Shown here: positions 45,681 through 57,380 of the stretch, piece by piece
Numbering within the stretch: the first letter of the stretch is position 1
Layout of the letters: every line of letters begins with the position of its first letter
NCBI GenBank assembly: GCA_023653785.1
Contig: JAMKCH010002982.1
Span: 22,693 to 86,692 of the forward strand
Direction of reading: 5' to 3'
Length of the DNA stretch: 64,000 nt
Source: Ophioderma brevispina
Lineage: Eukaryota; Echinodermata; Ophiuroidea; Amphilepidida; Ophiodermatidae
Translations under genes and position numbers: made by a program
The notes under the pieces: generated by a model
What the model was told of the DNA's origin: nothing
The model's input: only the letters and a program-made list of their open reading frames with translations
Database searches by the model: none

Positions 45681-46315
45681 ACATGCCTCAACAATTTTGC
45701 TTGCCTGGGTAACCTCGGGTTAAACACGACTTGCCCAAACTTGGCCTACTTTTGTCTGGAAACCAAAAATATCTAGACTCAAATTTTGTGTTGTAAATTC
45801 ATGCCATTAGTATTTCAAATTACATGGAAAATCTGATCATGAATATTTACTACAGTGAAATATAGGGGGTCTGCAAATATGATTATCCCAGAACTTCCAT
45901 GTGGCCTATGACCTATTAAACATCAGCTACCCTGACAGACTACAGGGACCTTCAAGTTAAACTTTTACCCTTACTCAAAAATTATTCCTAATGCACATAA
46001 GTCGTAGAACAAATATCAAAATATGAGCTATCAAATTTAAAGGAACCGTTTTCTTCAAAAATTCAACTAGCCCGCACGACGTGTGGTGTCACATTTTAAT
46101 TGCCCCTGGGTAATCGGGACAGGCGATTTGTCGAGCCCTGTAACCGTAGCCACCTCACATCGAGCGAAAGCAATCCCTTGGGTCTCCCTGCTATCGCAGT
46201 CAACACAAGAAATCACACCAATAAACAATTAATTATTCTCAATGCACTAATGTTGCCAACAATAAAGCAGGTGTTAAAATAGTCTAAAAAATGGTAGCTA
46301 TACTTTGTTCCTCAC
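45681..46315. other. No feature seen
   Basis: Intron sequence with no supported feature. Confidence 0.4.
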
Positions 46316-46408
46316 CAAATAGTTTTCATATCCTAACACCACAAATTGAATGGGCACAATTGCAAGCAACACTACTGGAAGCAGACGCAATGCGTGACGT
46401 ACAAGCAT
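46316..46408 (-). CDS. Candidate first coding exon of a membrane protein
   Basis: Start ATG at 46408 in the context AAAAAAAGATGC (purine at -3). The 31 codons read M-L-V-R-H-A-L-R then a hydrophobic run (LLPVVLLAIVPIQFVVLG) and Y-E-N-Y-L, followed directly by a donor TTTG|GTGAGG in phase 0. A short basic N-terminus followed by a 17-20 residue hydrophobic helix is the plan of a signal peptide or type II Golgi signal-anchor, as in glycosyl- and sulfotransferases. No downstream exon could be recognised on the minus strand, so the protein is unknown. It lies inside the carrier intron on the same strand. An in-frame upstream ATG at about 46558 would add 55 residues of unlikely composition. Confidence 0.3.
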
Positions 46409-47514
46409 CTTTTTTTGTGGACATACTTGTACGTAGTAAGAGGCGCATGTGTAAAATGAAATGATTTTCACGGCGGATAAAGGCGAATCCTTTTTGCCTA
46501 TTAGGTGATAACACAGAGTATAGGTTGCCTCGGTGTCAGCACGCTTTAACTCCTTCACTGTATGGTTAATGAGATTTACATATTATGAGCTGAGTATTTA
46601 ATTTTTTTTATTATGAGTGGTTTAAACTTACACAGATACTCTCCAGTACAGTCTAGACTGTCTCCAAGTCTCTAGATTGCTGTTCACGGGTATAATATCT
46701 CAGCGATCAAGTAGTCATCTATTTGGGAAAATTGTTGTAAAGTATATTTGGAAAATACCACTAACAAAAATTTTTAGTTTAATTAAGAATTTTAATTACC
46801 AAGAACAATTGTATTGATCTTTAAAAAGATCCCTAAAATAATTGCATAAAATAATGTGGTTTCATTACCATGAATTCTTTTGAATGCCAAATTTGGTCGA
46901 TTGTCAGATCATTTTAGTTTTTTATTCGCTGCTTTGCATAGATTTTTAGCCAATTACATAAAACCACCACAATAGGCTCAGAATATATGGCTATCTGTGG
47001 ACTTTGGAAAAGGACTAGTCCATGTCCTATAGCCAAGTTCATTAGAACAAAGCAATGATTTTTTTTATTGTTCTAGACCTGCAGGGTACAGGGCTGGGGG
47101 TTTAATTGGTGAGTGTACGTGCCTCTTAGCACACAAAGAATTTCAAGAATTGTATTCATGCACTAAACACCTATACTGGTGACTTGACGGGTAATTATGC
47201 ATCTAACTGTACCCGAGTACTTTTCGGCGGGTACCATACAATCCCGCACCAACTGACTTCACATGAATCTTCTTTACACGATTCCTTTACGTATATTTTT
47301 TCACACGTTTAAACAACACTTTTTCATTATTTTACTGGGAGTTACAAAATTATGAAAATTCTTACATTCAAAAATATCCGCTAGTACCTTTATACTTGGC
47401 CCATTTTGCCAACTTTTTTGAGTTCATGCACCCTCCAATCACCCTCCCCAAGGGTAACAGGTGTTATTTTGGTTGTTATGGGTCCTGGGGCCAATTATTT
47501 TGCAGTATGTCAGT
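46409..47514. other. No feature seen
   Basis: AT-rich intron sequence without recognised features. Confidence 0.4.
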
Positions 47515-47756
47515 TCGCGACTGGTCAATGTCCATGTTCTCGCATGTCAATGTCCAGTTGGACTGTCTATGTCCAGTTCTGGACTGTCAATGTCCAGTTC
47601 TGGGACGTGCTATATACAGTTCTGGACTGTCATTATGGCTAAGTTCTGGACTGTTTCTATGTCAGTCTGGACGGTCTATGTCAAGTCTGGATGTCTATTT
47701 CCAGTTCTGGACTGTCTATGTTCAGTTCTGGACTGTTATGTTTTCAGAGTTGCAGT
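47515..47756 (+). repeat. Minisatellite, unit about 22-24 bp (ctatgtccagttctggactgt)
   Basis: About ten units with tgtccagttctggactgtc as the core. The unit is itself a dyad (tccag ... ctgga). Frames of 120 and 101 codons at 47396-47766 are open because the unit lacks stops. Confidence 0.8.
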
Positions 47757-48956
47757 GAGTGGTTAATGACTCATTCAATTCAACTTTCGTGTAATTTCTC
47801 AATTTTCAGTGTGAGTTTTTCAATGACAATAAAATTTTAGTGTCACTAATTTCATAGTTTGATGATCAAACAGTTCAGTATTTGGCCCATAAAAGGCAGA
47901 CTTCAAAGAGAATACTAGCTACGACAGATAGATGCTTATAATCGACAAGTTAACTTGGGCCTTCAAACTTTTTGGGCAGTAGGAAAGAAATGATTCCCTA
48001 TTTTTTGGGGGGGAGTTGGATTAGGACACAATGTTAAGTTGATATAACAAGCAAAACTTCAATGTTTGAGTTCTTCGCAAAGTAAGCTCGACTATGACTA
48101 AAATGGGTTCAAAATCGTTCATAGGAAGCTCAGCTAGGCCACAAACTTATTTTACAAGTGTGAAAGTTTATTTTTTGGAAATGTCCAGCAAAAAGAGGTC
48201 TCTTCAGGGTGTTTTCTGTGGGTTGAGAATCTAGCTGCTCAGTACTTAAAACAAACCTAGTTAAGAAAAGGAATGAATACCATTAGATCAGAATACACTT
48301 TGCTTGCTTGCCGCCTCTTTGGTGATAATTTTAGTAACTATTACCCAAAATTGTGAAATTACCTGAGAAATCCACATATCCTTGATGAGTATGAATGTAA
48401 ATTCTCAAAGTCCATTACAGTAATTCCCATGCATTACATGCATGAAGAACAATTCATTTTGAGCTCAATATTTCCTTGCACAGATTTCACTCCGAAGGTT
48501 TTTGTATTCTCGGACAAATCTTCCTATACGATTAGGAGAAGCCATGTTACCAATTCAGTAAGCATTTTGTTGAATTATTTAAAGAAAAAAGTAGGTTGCA
48601 AATTTGTTGGGGTGGGAAAGATTCCATTTGTCTCAGTTGATGTAACTGATATTTCAATTTTTGGAGGGGGCAGACGAGGGACAATGATTTGAAATAGGGG
48701 GCTCACTGAAGAAGAAGTCGGATATAGCCTTCAGCCAAAAGGCAAGCACCTTTCTCATTGAGATAAGAGGTGGCTTGTCTCCTTCCCCGGCTACACCACT
48801 ATTTTGTAGTATTGAAAAACAGTTGAATAGTGCGACATAAGAAATGTTCAGATGTATCCTAATAATATCTAAATTCAGCCCAGATTTTTTCTAGGATTAA
48901 AGTAATTTTTTGAGCATAACATCCAATGCAGTTGAAATGCAACTTTTAAGGTGCTT
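47757..48956. other. No gene recognised
   Basis: An 87-codon plus-strand frame at 48429-48692 is not recognised and has no supporting splice sites or family motif. Confidence 0.35.
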
Positions 48957-49275
48957 GTTTAATCGTCTTTAGGATGCCCCAATTACCCAGAATAATCCCA
49001 AATTTTGATATCAGATGAAAAGGCGTCTTTCCTCATTGTCCTGAAAATTTAAGCTTTCAAAGCCATTTCCTTCACGGATAGAGAAAAAAATGCCATTTTA
49101 ATGGTTAACCATAAATATTAGCAGAGTATTGAAATAGGGATTGCATTTGAATTATTGCTTCTACCATTCAAAACCTTGAGGTTGTTTCCCACAATACTTA
49201 GAGGTCAGGGGTCAAGCTCTCATATTCAAAATAGAGAACACCATAGACACAAATCGAAACAAGCACCTTTAAGAG
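48957..49275 (+). repeat. Dispersed repeat, copy 2 (first copy 3430-3750)
   Basis: Ordered shared blocks with the first copy: ttacccagaat or its variant, tttgatatcagatgaa, atggttaaccat, ttagca, agtattgaa, tttcccac, agagaacac, and caagcacctttaa. Same orientation. Confidence 0.5.
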
Positions 49276-50002
49276 TAAAGAAGCAGTATCTAACTTAAAA
49301 AAAAAATGTAAAGTAGAATCATTTAAAATGACTGACAAATCGTGAACTTCAATGCCGAAGGCAGTATATGTGGAACATGACTTTTCCACCTGGGCACTCT
49401 CAGTCTTATAAGTATGAAAGCAATGCACACACGTTGAGCTGGGGGCTTTGTCATGTGTGAACCTAAAATCAGTCTGGTGATTGTTTAGAGGTGTAAGGCT
49501 ATCTTGACGTTACCTCCTCAATCTTATCATTCTGTTCATGTTTATCACATCCAAAAAATATTACCAATTTATCAGCACTTTGTGCGTACTCCCTTTACGT
49601 TCTTATACCTAGAGGAAGGTGGCTTGCGTGAGTGAAACACGACGAAAGATGCCGCTCCCTCATGTCATGGACCTTGATAATGTTATCGACTGAGGAATCT
49701 AGAAAAAGGTTCAAAATCTAACGAGTTAAGTTGCTATCAAATCTGTGACAATGCACTCATTGGATATGCCTCCGCTAATTTCCTCTGGTTACCACGCCAA
49801 CGACCGGTCCTGGCCCGCTCTCTCTGGCTCCGCAAGCTTGTTCGGCAGTAGTCCCGTCTTCAGATCCTCGAAAACTCGTCCTGCTGTCTGCTAGCCAGTG
49901 TCACAGAATTGCTTACAACTACCCAACAGAGCGTTTGAAACCTATTTCTGGCCTTTGAGTGTCCGTCTACAGAAATACGAGAATAAAAACCAAGATACAT
50001 AC
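49276..50002. other. No gene recognised
   Basis: Intron sequence. A GC-richer patch at 49740-49880 lies just downstream (minus strand) of the candidate exon at 50003-50024. Confidence 0.35.
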
Positions 50003-50024
50003 CTATTTTGTCACCTGTCGTCAT
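50003..50024 (-). CDS. Candidate first coding exon, M-T-T-G-D-K-I
   Basis: Minus-strand ATG at 50024 in the context AAAACAATGACG, close to an ideal animal start context (A at -3). It is followed by M-T-T-G-D-K-I, one extra base, and the donor G|GTATGT, so the exon ends in phase 1. Phase 1 is also the entry phase of the carrier exon at 42473, so an alternative, N-terminally truncated carrier transcript is formally possible. It could equally be the start of a gene nested in the intron, or chance. No TATA box or initiator was identified. Confidence 0.25.
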
Positions 50025-51339
50025 TGTTTTAAGTGAAGGAATTGAAGAAAGTTGACAAGTGAATAATCTTGATAGTGAGTGATAGGAGTGATCTGGGCCG
50101 GAACAAAATAAACGATGGAAGAATAAGACAACGATTAAGATGGCATTGAAGTACGATACAGCATGCACTGTTGTATGTGGAGGTGCTTTCAAGAAAGGCA
50201 AACGCTATTCGCCGGACTAGTCTGGGGAATTACTGTTGTGAAATCTATTACCGGACAAATACTGAACTTAGTTAATATTTCTCTTTACTCTAAACTAATA
50301 TTGAAATACATTTATTTGAAAAAGGCCATGGTTGGATTCGAACTGTGCTTACCTGCATTTCTAAAATCGATGCTCTTATCCACTACCTAGCGAGGGAGGA
50401 TGTGGGTGGTGATTGATTTTAATCCTACATAAGCTTTACGGAAATAAACCGATAATACTATTGTGATATGATATACATATAAATAGCGCCCGCTTAAGTT
50501 TGTCTGGTAAATATTTCACCACAGTAATTGCCAGACAAGTCCGGGACTAGTCACTTCTTCAAGAAAATAAACCCATTTCCCCAAAATGAAACAAAAATAA
50601 CAGCTTCCCAAAATGGCTTCTGTGTAATATATAAACTGTAAAGTGAAAGTAGTTCTTCTGATTGAATGCAAACAATATTTGAGTATTCATCTTACTCAGA
50701 GTGGCTGGTGCATAGAAATACTAAATGAAATCCTTAAAGACCAAAGTTTCCCATTTACTAAATCAATGATTCCATGTTCGTTTTTGTTTTCTTAATTGAC
50801 TAGCCTTAATTTATGTTATTACTCTAGGAAGCAGAACATTTAACACTAAAAACCCAATGTATTTTAATCTATAAACACCAAATTAAGCCCCTGGAAATAA
50901 GGCTAATTTGGCACTTGATCTTGTAAACATCAACACAATAGAACCTCAAGGATATTTCGGTCTTTGATTCATTTGAACACTGAAAATTAGTGGCAGATGA
51001 ATTGGACCACTAGTATTGTGTGGAAGAAATGTGAGATGGGAAAAGCTATGTTTTATCAATGAAGGGTCCAAGTCTTATTTTTAACTTTGTTCTCTATTTC
51101 TGTAAAATTGAACACTTTGGTCTTTACCTTAGGTGCACTGCGTCAGAATCGACACAGCAGCTGACATTGGCCAAATATGGCGTTCTTATCCATTAATTGA
51201 GTCACTGGAGCTAGCTTGACAGAGCAGAGGAGTTGTAGTTATTGAATAGTCAGTTCCTTATAAAATGACCCCGGATCAGACTCTTTCCAGTCATGTGGCA
51301 GTCTTCCCAAAATCTTTAATAAACATGTTCCAAACCAAA
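50025..51339. other. No gene recognised
   Basis: Intron sequence, AT-rich, without shared repeats. Confidence 0.35.
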
Positions 51340-51572
51340 AATACCAAGCAAGTAAACTGCATGATCCCCCTGGGCAAGATGGGCCAGTATGGACAGACCT
51401 CAGATGACTTTGACATTTGGTAATGACCTTTGACTCGTCCAAATATGAAGGAAACCCTTATTGCACCTTAACCCAAGTCTGGTCTTTCAAAAGAAGACCT
51501 GAAAAAAGATACCCTAACCAAAAACTGGGAAAACACACATTACATTACATATTTTAAGCCAGGGGATAAAAA
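51340..51572 (+). mobile_element. LINE 3' end, second copy
   Basis: Matches 34505-34800: gcaagtaaact, tgatccccctgggcaagatg, cctcagatga, tgaaggaaacccttattgca, accttaacccaagtctg, ccctaaccaaaaact and a closing ttaagccaggggataaa. The copy is 5'-truncated just inside the end of ORF2, as usual for non-LTR retrotransposition. Confidence 0.7.
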
Positions 51573-51904
51573 AAACTAACTGCTATCAAGCTCATTTTGT
51601 GAGCAATTATGAGATACAGACTAATATAAAATTAAATTGCCACTAATAGATTTGTGCGAGGAGTACAATTCGAGGGTGGCAGGAGAAGTTTTTCAATCCG
51701 CTTTGTTGAGGTTAACTTGCCAGTGTTTGAAAATGGCACCAAAATTGCTGCCAAAACTGATTACAGCTGTGCAAGGGACTGATTTTGTGAGTGTATATGT
51801 CGAATCCAAATATTGTACACAAGACTCACCCAACAAAAAAAAACAGTAATAATGGTAACATGTCTTGTTGAAAACATGGCTTTTGGAATACAAGCTAGAA
51901 TTTC

Positions 51905-52300
51905 GTGGTTCTAGGCTTCGCGCTCGCTATATTCAAAAATATAAGCTGTGCGGCAGCCCCATAACCTTGGACCCTGGCACTATGACCTTTGACCTCATAA
52001 CATTATGAGGGTATTCGCACGATGCACCTATGACACAATGTTGGTTCAATTTGAAGTTCAAGTTTTCACTTTAGGTCAATTTTCCATTTTAGCCCATTTT
52101 TCAACTTGACCTCACATGACCTTTGACCTTCAACATGACTTTGACCTTTCACCTAATCAACATGAGGGATTCCATTGTGCACCATGACAAGAAGTTTGGT
52201 TCCAATGAAGTTAACTTTTAAATTGAGGTCAATTTAAAAAAAACACTCTTTAACAATTAGTTGACACACGCCATCCCACACCTGGCAGTATGTCATGACC
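51905..52300 (+). repeat. TGACC-rich dispersed repeat, copy 3
   Basis: Matches copy 1 (91-500) in order: ggcttcgcgctcgctatatt, ataagctgtg, gaccctggcac, tgacctttgacctcataaca, tgcacctatgaca, caacttgacctcacatgacc, gagggattccattgtgcacc, agaagtttggttcc and aattgaggtcaattt. Confidence 0.7.
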
Positions 52301-52513
52301 GGGTACACTAAAATGGGGGATCTGTTACACCCACTTTTTTCAGTTTAATGTCCCTTTAATTCTTAAACTATTTGACTATGTTCAAAAATTTCGGTGTCTA
52401 TTTATTGCTAGAAACCTGCTTTTTAAGATTAATAAAACCATTTCAGCCCTAATGGATTAGTATTATGAGAGTTACGGTCGGAAAAAATTCAGAGACGGTA
52501 GAAGGGGGATACG

Positions 52514-52577
52514 GGCGGGGGGGGGGGGGGTGGGGGGGGGGGGGGCGGCAGCGGGGGGCGGGGCCCAGCGGGGGGAA
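52514..52577 (+). repeat. G-rich tract with G-quadruplex potential
   Basis: Runs of about 15, 14, 6, 4 and 5 G separated by one to a few bases over about 60 bp. Four or more G-tracts with short loops meet the usual G-quadruplex pattern. Long G runs are also a common site of sequencing error. Confidence 0.7.
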
Positions 52578-53949
52578 GCCATAGACATTACCACACCAAA
52601 ACGGGTTGAAAAATCGGTCGACCTATAAATTTAAATAAGTAGGAAGTGAAACACTGGTGGGGCTCAAATTGCACATACAACTGTTGAATGCATAGATTAA
52701 CATCATGATTTACAAACTACAGGTTCCAATTACATGGAATTAATTAATAGTAAAATTAGATGTTAATTAGTACAAATTTGATCACTTTTGGGGAATGTTC
52801 GGCGTTTGTTGCTAAAAATATTATCCAAAAACGAGGGGTAGAAGTGGTGGTAGAAGAAAGCTTGGTTAACTTGATTTATCATTATAATTCTCTTCTTTAA
52901 TCAACATTGGTCTCCCTTATAAAAGGTAATTAGCCAATGAAAGCATTAATAATTTATTTAATTTCATGACCAATGTCATCTTCAACCAACATTGTGGGCA
53001 TTTTGGGTGGGACCTGTATTGAGACACATGAGTTTGGAGACATTCTATGAGTATGTCAGTCAACAGAAAGGTTGTCATAATGTAGTATCCAAATAAAGCA
53101 TGATTTGATTTGGTTTAGAATAGATATGATTCATGGAAAACATACACTGTGACTTAGGGTTCAAGACCTTGAAGACATAATGTGCTCAATAGCCGCCATC
53201 CGTGTATTTTTTGCATTTTCAGTATGAATTTTTGAAATGGTCAAACAGGTTTTTAGTAGCTATGGGAATACAAAATTTACCAGTATAAGTAAGTAATGGC
53301 CCCTTGTCCACTGTAAGTTACCTAGGTTTGCCATTTTGCCAAATGGTAAATACAGGGCGACTAATAATATTGCCTATTGACCCTTTATAATACATGGATC
53401 ATCCTGTATAATATACATGGATCCCCTTGTATACTAATATTTGGTCATAACTTTGGACAGAAACCCATATCCTTGTATTTCTCTTAAAGAAATATAGGAT
53501 AGACTTGAATAAAGAAGTTAGTCTTCAAAATGACCTTTGTTGTCAAAAATATAAGTGAATTTGACCACACTGTATGTTCAAAACAGAACAACATAGTTTA
53601 TCGGCCTTTATATGTTTTTTGGAGGGACTTGTGGGTCTTTCAAAAACACATGTTTTGACTTGCCACATTTGGAAAAAAAAATGTATCCAAGGTATATTAA
53701 AATGACAAAATATGTAATTTTTTCTTATTGGTACAACCCTTAGGAATTTAACCCACCCTGAATATTGTCTTCTTTTGGACATATCTGACATCCTTGTAGT
53801 CTAGCTTCCAAAAAAGGTATACTTATATACAGTTTACAAGTAAGGAATAAAAGTTGTGTGAGGTAATACATATTGGGGGGATGCCTCTTTTGTCATTTTG
53901 CACTGTTTAACATTTTTGTACCCAGTTCATGACATATGGCCAATTACAC
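52578..53949. other. No gene recognised
   Basis: Intron sequence. Short repeats of tatacatgg atc type near 53385-53435. Nothing else supported. Confidence 0.35.
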
Positions 53950-54022
53950 CACACACACAACGGATGGCTAAGTGGTCCTGCCAGCTTATAGCTGGCGGCC
54001 CACAGCTAATACAGTGAGCACA
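53950..54022 (+). mobile_element. LINE-type 3' terminal block
   Basis: cacacacaa, then gtggtcctgccagcttatagctggcggc and cagctaatacagtgag, matching the end of copy 1 at 470-535. Only the last 70 bp are recognisable. (Text given in two parts elsewhere: ccagcttatagctggcggc.). Confidence 0.5.
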
Positions 54023-54040
54023 AACCAAACAATTCAATCC

Positions 54041-54185
54041 GGGAGTTCCAGTAACCTGACTCCATCTGACACTTTTTTTTGACCACTTATGAATTCATGG
54101 AAATGTAACGGAATTAACCTGTGCCTTATTCCGCGACGGGTTCCGAATTCATCAAGTGTGTTTTTTCAGGATTACGGAAACTACC
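54041..54185. mobile_element. MITE family A, copy 3
   Basis: gggagttccagtaacctgac, catctgacac, gaccacttatgaattcatgg at the left; ttccgaattcatcaagtgtg and attacggaaactacc at the right. Same plan as 3964-4108 and 14642-14808. Confidence 0.7.
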
Positions 54186-54399
54186 TTACACAAGGCTTGA
54201 ATAAGCAGGGGTAAGGGGCAAATTTACCCCTGCTACCCCCACTTGGAAAGCACGGCAAAGGTTAACTTATGGGTCAGTATGCAATGAACACCTCAAATTA
54301 ATAAAGAGCAGTCTTGTTATAGGTTTGCCCTATTTTCATTTAAAAAATAAAAGGTGATATGAATTAAAAAATAAACAAATCATGCCTTAAAATCCCCTC

Positions 54400-54730
54400 G
54401 ACCAGGAGCAATGTCAAAAATGACCATATAACTGTTGAAATTCATTTCTCATCAACTGATGTAGACCCTTATAGATAAGAGGCATCTACCAAATGAGTTT
54501 CATGATCCCAGTATAAAGTGATCTTGAGTGAGATCATGACAAGAATTGAATTCTAAAATGACCCATGTTGATCTGAAAATGAGATCAAATGTCACTCCAT
54601 CAAAAATCAAGTAGCCCTCGATTGTGGTTATCTACCAAATAAGTTTCACGATCCCGACATTAATGATTCTTGAGATAACAACGTGCAAGAAAACTTCGGT
54701 GAACAAACAGCTAGACACGTGCATACGACA
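54400..54730 (+). repeat. Degenerate direct repeat (atctaccaaatgagtttcat)
   Basis: Two related units: gcatctaccaaatgagtttc, atgatccca, tgatcttgag (54482) and ttatctaccaaataagtttc, acgatcccga, attcttgagataac (54629). This wording resembles widespread marine-invertebrate repeats placed beside retroelement tails; class not determined. Confidence 0.45.
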
Positions 54731-56439
54731 TTATACAACAATACCACTGGCACTTTGTAATGGCCAAGATGTAATTATATCAGTTTTTTGCCACATTCTG
54801 TGGACTTGGATTCCCAAAAACATTGTTACTTGGGATTTTTCAACTATAAGGTATATCATCAAAATTTATATTCCCAGCAAAACAATACATGGTATGTTTT
54901 TTTATAAAATGTAGTAGAAAAGAAAAATTCATGATCCTACTTTCTAAATATTGGCGGCATGTTTTGAAAAACAGAGCAAACCTAAGTGAAGAGTTCCAGT
55001 GTACAGCTCATTGCTTAAATAATGTCACATTTAATTTCACACAGCACCCACTACTTCTTTGGTCTTGGTATCAAAGCAAAAATCATTGCCATTTGCTTTG
55101 GTTCCCCAAAGTTAATTAATGCACCTGTTTACTGCCACTGCCATAAAGTTAGAATTCTGCATGCTTATGTACCCACACATACATACTTTGTCCTGAGCCA
55201 ATGACACCAGAATGACGCAGGGAGCGCAGAGTCAACACTTTGTTCACAAGTACAAAACTGATCTTGATGGTGAAGCAGAGCTGGCAACTTTGAAATGGGC
55301 TTTTGTGTCTCATAAAGGTCCAAAACAGTAATCTCCTATATTCTACACCCCAAAATCAGTACACCTATATATTCTACACTCCAAATCAATATTATGTACC
55401 CAAATCACACTATGCCCAAATAGACAGCATGCTTTTAGCAAGCCACGGCACTACTGAAAATCCTTGAGTCAAAAGTTCCAGTTGGCTGATACGATCTGAA
55501 ATATTGTTTGTTTATTATAGTACCTAGCTATTACAATATTATTTCTGATAAAGGTCAAATGTAGTATTGAGCAAATAACTACTACAGCCATTTTGGATTT
55601 TCCATACAAAAAGTTGAAATTCTGTACTTGTCGATAGCTCTGCCGATGCACCAAAGTCAGTGTTCTGCATTTGACTGCAGTTTGAACATTGGATGATGAC
55701 TAGGGCATTGCATCGAGTGGTTAATTTGTCGGCTCACACACAATACCGATAGTACATCAGTCTTCAACAGTGTTGATGCTTCGCTCCATATGTCAACTAG
55801 TATACTATACCATTCAAGATGGTATTTAACACCAAACCTAGATAGTACGCAATGTATAAATTACGGAGAACATTTTACAAACCAGCCATTTCTGAGAGAT
55901 CCCAACTGCCATGCTTTTCTTAAAACACAGTCTTGATTCTCATCTTAAATACAAGCATCATTTTAAGAAAAATTTCAACTTCAATTTGAAATAACCAGAA
56001 AACAAGATTATAGTGCTTGTATGTTTCTGTGCTATGTAATGTTTTTGGTAAGGTTATTCAAATCAATGGCATCCGGTATGAATTGTCATAAATCAGACAT
56101 TGCATGTACCACATGCCCAAAACCTGAAAATCTGCCATCAAAATGATCCACGAACGAAAGAATTCTCCATACATGTCTTCCATCCTGTATTTTATTCAAA
56201 GGTGCCCTAGTTTAACATCAAAACACGTCACTAAGTGTTGGAGTGGAATTTTGATCATCTATTTTAAGGAAACTAAGAATAGCCCTGATATTAAAAGTCT
56301 CTGAGCTCCTGAGGGGAAAATGTCAGATCAGCACTTAGCAGCAAACCGTTCAGATCTCAAGTAGTCCAACCAGCAATAATTAGCACTGTGTGCATTTAAA
56401 TGCCACCGTGACATTTACTCTCTATAACTATTTACTTGT
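54731..56439. other. No gene recognised
   Basis: Intron sequence with no shared repeats or recognised frames. Confidence 0.35.
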
Positions 56440-56800
56440 AGAAACTGTTAAATGTCCCACAGGCAAGCATCAGCAATTGGGTTCCTATAAGGGGTAAATG
56501 TCCCAAAGGCAATTAGCAGCAATGGCCATTTTCTGTTTTGATACCCTTATTTTTTTTAGCTAGTATGTGAATGTAGTGTGTTCTTAGGGGTTAACCCATC
56601 CTTTACTCAGTTCTAGTTATAGGTGTTTTATATTTTAATTATTTTACTTTCCTTCTGAGGGGTAAGTGCCCTACGGGCAAGATCAGCAATTGGGTCCCTG
56701 AGGGGTAAACATCACACAGATAATTATCAGCAATGGCCAATTCTTTTTTGTCTCTTAGTGTCAGACCAGCAATAATCAGCAATCAAAAAACAGAATTGCC
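56440..56800 (+). repeat. Degenerate tandem repeat around 'ggtaaatgtcccacaggcaa'
   Basis: Four loose units: taaatgtcccacaggcaagc (56450), ggtaaatgtcccaaaggcaa (56496), ggtaagtgccctacgggcaa (56660) and ggtaaacatcacacagataa (56703). Each is followed by atcagcaat or agcagcaat and ggg or ggcc. Confidence 0.6.
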
Positions 56801-57019
56801 TCTAAGTGCTGGTTGGACTTGTTAGGATTAAAAACATTAAAAAATAAAGCGGGAGTTCAATAATCACATTTTGTGTTTGGCTCTTCTCATAAGACTGATT
56901 TAGAAAGCTTTTTACAAAACTGTAGAATTTTTAATCTATTTTGAGAATAAGAAAGTTTGTAACTAATTCTTTCACAAGGGATGTATGCAATACAATGATT
57001 ACTAAATGGTACCCTTATT

Positions 57020-57378
57020 GATACAAATAAGAAAATCAATAATCAATTACAAATTTTAGTACCAGCACAAATCAGAAAGCAATAATCAATTACAAATTTT
57101 AGTACCAGCACAAATCAGAAAGCAATAATCAATTACAAATTTTAGTACCAGCACAAATCAGAAAGCAATAATCAATTACAAATTTTAGTACCAGCACAAA
57201 TCAGAAAGCAATAATTACAAATTTTAGTACCAGCACAAATCAGAAAGCAATAATTACAAATTTTAGTACCAGCACAAATCAGAAAGCAATAATTACAAAT
57301 TTTAGTAACAGCACAAATCAGAAAGCAATAATCAATTACCAATTTTACTACCAGCACAAATCAGAAAGCAATAATCAA
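57020..57378 (+). repeat. Minisatellite, 39- and 43-bp units (left part)
   Basis: Nine near-perfect units of attacaaattttagtaccag and cacaaatcagaaagcaat, with or without an additional aatca. The 39-bp form is a multiple of three and keeps a minus-strand frame open as a 13-residue repeat (57172-57357). It continues at 57819-57965 beyond an inserted element. Confidence 0.9.
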
Positions 57379-57380
57379 TA

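Noticed and set aside
47396..47766. 120-codon serine- and cysteine-rich frame
   Set aside because: Created by the 22-24 bp minisatellite, whose unit has no stop.
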